Part shown: piece after piece, positions 6,554 through 8,298 of the stretch
Numbering within the stretch: position 1 is the stretch's first letter
Layout: each line of letters starts with the position of its first letter
Origin: Gemmatimonadota bacterium
GTDB lineage: Bacteria; Gemmatimonadota; Gemmatimonadetes; Longimicrobiales; Gaopeijiaceae
Direction of reading: 5' to 3'
NCBI GenBank assembly: GCA_007129525.1
Contig: SKVI01000252.1
Coordinates: forward strand, 1-8,298
Length of the DNA: 8,298 nt
The notes under the pieces: generated by a model
Databases searched by the model: none
The model's input: the letters and a program-made list of their open reading frames with translations, nothing else
What the model was told of the DNA's origin: nothing
Position numbers and translations under genes: made by a program

Positions 6554-6571
6554 ACGCCCATCGCGGGGCGT
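6554..6571 (-). promoter_or_regulatory. Hairpin between ridA and the lipoprotein gene
   Basis: ACGCCC and GGGCGT form a perfect 6-bp stem with a 6-nt loop. On the minus strand it lies 19 nt after the ridA stop and 3 nt before the GAGGAGG ribosome-binding site of the lipoprotein gene. It may weaken read-through or protect the lipoprotein leader. There is no T-run. Confidence 0.3.
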
Positions 6572-6590
6572 GTGCCATGCGACTTCCTTG

Positions 6591-6980
6591 TCATCCCATC
6601 ACTCTTGCGATGGCGTCGATCTCCACATCGACGCCCTTGGGCAGGCCTGCGGCCTCAACGGTGGAGCGGGCGGGACGGTGGTCCCCGAAATACTCCGCAT
6701 AGACCCCGTTCATCTCCTGGAACGCCCCCATGTCCGACAGGAAGACCGTGGTCTTGACCACGGTGTGCAACCGGCCTCCGGCCTCCTCCAGAACCGCCTT
6801 CAGGTTCGCGAACACCTGGTGGGTCTGCTCGGCGACCGCTCCCGTTTCCTGGTCTCCAGTCTCGGGGTCCAGGGGGATCTGGCCGGAAACGTAGATCCAG
6901 CCGTCCACCACGACTGCCTGGGAGTAGGGGCCGATGGCGGCGGGGGCGCGGTCGGTCTGTACTGTCTGAATAGGACTCAT
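6591..6980 (-). CDS. ridA: RidA family enamine/imine deaminase
   Basis: A 129-residue YjgF/YER057c/UK114 family protein. It is a cytoplasmic homotrimer that hydrolyses reactive enamine/imine intermediates such as 2-aminoacrylate to the ketoacid and ammonia. Family marks: AIGPYSQAV with Tyr19, IYVSGQIPLDPETG with Ser32, TVVKTTVFLSDM, then FGDHRPARSTVEAAGLPKGVDVEIDAIA. This includes Arg105, which binds the substrate carboxylate, and Glu120, so it looks like an active RidA-subfamily member. The frame stays open upstream to a GTG at 7088, but those 36 residues are not family-like. The ATG at 6980 gives the normal length of about 129 residues, and the ATG at 6992 is the other option. Neither has a good Shine-Dalgarno. 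It lies 155 nt downstream of the PLP-enzyme gene on the same strand, which fits a role in clearing that enzyme's intermediates. Confidence 0.93.
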   Translation of the reverse strand: MSPIQTVQTDRAPAAIGPYSQAVVVDGWIYVSGQIPLDPETGDQETGAVAEQTHQVFANLKAVLEEAGGRLHTVVKTTVFLSDMGAFQEMNGVYAEYFGDHRPARSTVEAAGLPKGVDVEIDAIARVMG

Positions 6981-7097
6981 CTTTGGAGGCATCTCTTGAG
7001 TGGTTGAGTTCGCTTGGCTGGTTTGTGTGCTCGTCCCTGTCCGGTGAGACAACCCCCCGGGCCGCGGAACAACGCCACATGACCTCACGCAGCCCTA

Positions 7098-7110
7098 CCC
7101 CGCACCGGGG
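7098..7110 (-). terminator. GC hairpin downstream of the PLP-enzyme gene
   Basis: CCCCG (7098-7102) and CGGGG (7106-7110) form a perfect 5-bp stem with a 3-nt loop, 25 nt after the stop codon of the PLP-enzyme gene on the minus strand. No T-run follows. If it terminates transcription, ridA needs its own promoter in the 155-nt gap, where I see no convincing one. Confidence 0.25.
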
Positions 7111-7135
7111 CGGAAGATGTCAGCGGCCGTCCCGC

Positions 7136-8278
7136 TCAAGAATCCGGGAGCGGGGTTCGGCCGCGTCCCTCCAGGGGAATGGCCCGAAGCCCGTTGGTAC
7201 CGTCGGTGCCGTCCAATCCCTCGGCCAGCAGGCGGTCCTGGAGGTTTACCGACACACAGACGTGATTCGGAATCACCGAGACCCGGTCTCCGACCCGGGG
7301 ACGCCACTCGCTCTCGGACAGGTCCAGGACTCCGTGCTCCTCCGACACTCGGGAGACGGTAACCTCGGGGTGCTCCATCACGATACCGTAGCCACGTCCG
7401 CCGGCCCGAAACTCTTCCCGTGCGAGGGCCTTGGACCCTGCGTCCACCACGGCCTGACCCGGCACGGCGATGCTCACCACCGTCGTTTCAACCCGGTACG
7501 CCACTTCCGACGCATCACAGACCCCCAGGGCCAGGGTGTCGCGGTCGTGAAAGATGCAGGTGCCGGCACGGATCTCGGTGACGCCGGGGATGTCGTGACT
7601 CCGCCAGAGTGTCGGCGTCGACCCTCCGCTGACCACCTCGGGCGAGAGGCCCGCGCTCTCCAGGCGTTCCAGGACCCCCTTGAGGCGCCGGGCCACGGCC
7701 TGGAGCTCCGGGCTCTGTTCAGCCGCGGGCTTGCGAATGTGGCCCGGGTAGAAAAGAATACCCTTGAAAGGTGTCAGCTCGGAGGACGAGGCGGCTTCGG
7801 CCAGCGTCACGACGTCCGCCGGCTCCGTGAGCCCCACTCGCCCCATCCCTACGTCGATCTCCACAAGCACGGGGACGGATCTCCGAGCGACGGTGGCAGC
7901 GTCGCGGACGGTGTCCAGCGCTTCCGGGGAGTCCAGGGCCACGCTCAGGGGGGTGCGGCCCAGAACCTGGGTCAGGCGCTCCCGGCGTGCGACGCCCACC
8001 GGCGGGTGGGCCAGGAGGAGGTCGGCTCCCAACGGGGCCATGGCTTCCGCCTCCCGGAGGGTGGCTACCGTGAGCCCGTGAGCCCCCGCTTCCAACTGGA
8101 TTTGGGCCAAGGTACGGCTCTTGTGCGTCTTGACGTGGGGGCGCCAGGCGAGCCCGTGCTCGGAAAGGTAGCGGACCACCTTTTCACTGTTGGCACGTGC
8201 CTGACGCAGATCCACGACGGCTGCAGGGGTTTCCACCAGGTGTCGGGCAGTCAGCTTCTCTGGAACGGATGACATCAT
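7136..8278 (-). CDS. Fold-type III PLP enzyme of the D-serine dehydratase / D-threonine aldolase family
   Basis: A 380-residue cytoplasmic enzyme with an alanine-racemase-type N-terminal TIM barrel and a C-terminal beta domain (D-serine dehydratase-like). K50 in RPHVKTHKS is the PLP Schiff-base lysine. EIDVGMGRVG (140-149) is the barrel strand typical of the family, GGSTPT (218-223) the PLP phosphate loop, and EIRAGTCIFHD (235-245) and DAGSKALA (279-286) further family motifs. The metal site is PNHVC with His339 and Cys341. As I recall, His-x-Cys is the zinc pair of eukaryotic D-serine dehydratase, whereas D-threonine aldolase uses His-x-Asp, so a dehydratase is favoured. The substrate (D-serine, D-threonine or 3-hydroxyaspartate) cannot be fixed from sequence. 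Two adjacent Met codons (8278 and 8275) begin the frame with no visible Shine-Dalgarno. The start is 20 nt from the window edge, so its upstream partner is unseen. ridA follows downstream. Confidence 0.9.
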   Translation of the reverse strand: MMSSVPEKLTARHLVETPAAVVDLRQARANSEKVVRYLSEHGLAWRPHVKTHKSRTLAQIQLEAGAHGLTVATLREAEAMAPLGADLLLAHPPVGVARRERLTQVLGRTPLSVALDSPEALDTVRDAATVARRSVPVLVEIDVGMGRVGLTEPADVVTLAEAASSSELTPFKGILFYPGHIRKPAAEQSPELQAVARRLKGVLERLESAGLSPEVVSGGSTPTLWRSHDIPGVTEIRAGTCIFHDRDTLALGVCDASEVAYRVETTVVSIAVPGQAVVDAGSKALAREEFRAGGRGYGIVMEHPEVTVSRVSEEHGVLDLSESEWRPRVGDRVSVIPNHVCVSVNLQDRLLAEGLDGTDGTNGLRAIPLEGRGRTPLPDS

Positions 8279-8298
8279 GAATTCAGCAGTCGCGGCAG

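Noticed and set aside
6981..7088. N-terminal extension of RidA to the GTG at 7088
   Set aside because: The extra 36 residues are unlike the RidA family, and the ATG at 6980 gives the normal length and N-terminus.
6983..8272. Plus-strand open frame of 429 codons opposite the PLP-enzyme gene
   Set aside because: The true gene on the minus strand has all fold-type III PLP motifs. The plus-strand translation is rich in Gly, His, Arg and Asp with no family match.
1..8298. CRISPR arrays, tRNA or rRNA genes, insertion sequences, integrases, defence or toxin-antitoxin genes
   Set aside because: No regularly spaced repeats, tRNA-like cloverleaf, transposase/integrase motifs or terminal inverted repeats were seen. 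The window reads as ordinary metabolic and envelope genes.

Overview
High-GC bacterial chromosomal DNA carrying seven protein-coding genes. It shows no RNA genes, CRISPR array, insertion sequence or prophage. Third codon positions are very GC-rich in all genes. Two genes point to Gemmatimonadota: a secreted protein with a carboxypeptidase-regulatory-like domain and the C-terminal layout common in that phylum, and a small beta-rich lipoprotein of a type also common there. This taxonomic call is an inference from remembered family resemblance and is of moderate strength.

Layout. (1) Left edge, minus strand: a tandem universal stress protein whose 3' end runs off the window. (2) About 410 bp of divergent intergenic DNA. 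(3) Plus strand: an exported carboxypeptidase-regulatory-like protein, closed by a strong GC-rich stem-loop with a short T-run. (4) Plus strand: a two-gene operon with only 4 nt between the genes. It pairs a deoxyribose-phosphate aldolase closely resembling animal DERA with an 822-residue ALDH16-type aldehyde dehydrogenase, which has an active N-terminal ALDH domain and a degenerate C-terminal one. (5) A short convergent junction with hairpins. (6) Minus strand, read from the right edge leftwards: a fold-type III PLP enzyme (D-serine dehydratase / D-threonine aldolase family), a RidA enamine/imine deaminase and a small lipoprotein.

How the genes fit together. DERA splits 2-deoxyribose-5-phosphate into glyceraldehyde-3-phosphate and acetaldehyde, and the ALDH would oxidise the acetaldehyde to acetate, so the operon looks like the lower part of deoxynucleoside catabolism with aldehyde clearance built in. 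On the minus strand, a PLP dehydratase would release enamine/imine intermediates that RidA hydrolyses, so that pair also makes biochemical sense. These pathway links are inference from families and gene order.

No wholly new system is evident. The points most worth following are the DERA-ALDH16 operon, an 8-bp motif (CCGATCAG/CTGATCGG) found on both sides of that operon, and the unresolved substrate of the PLP enzyme beside RidA.
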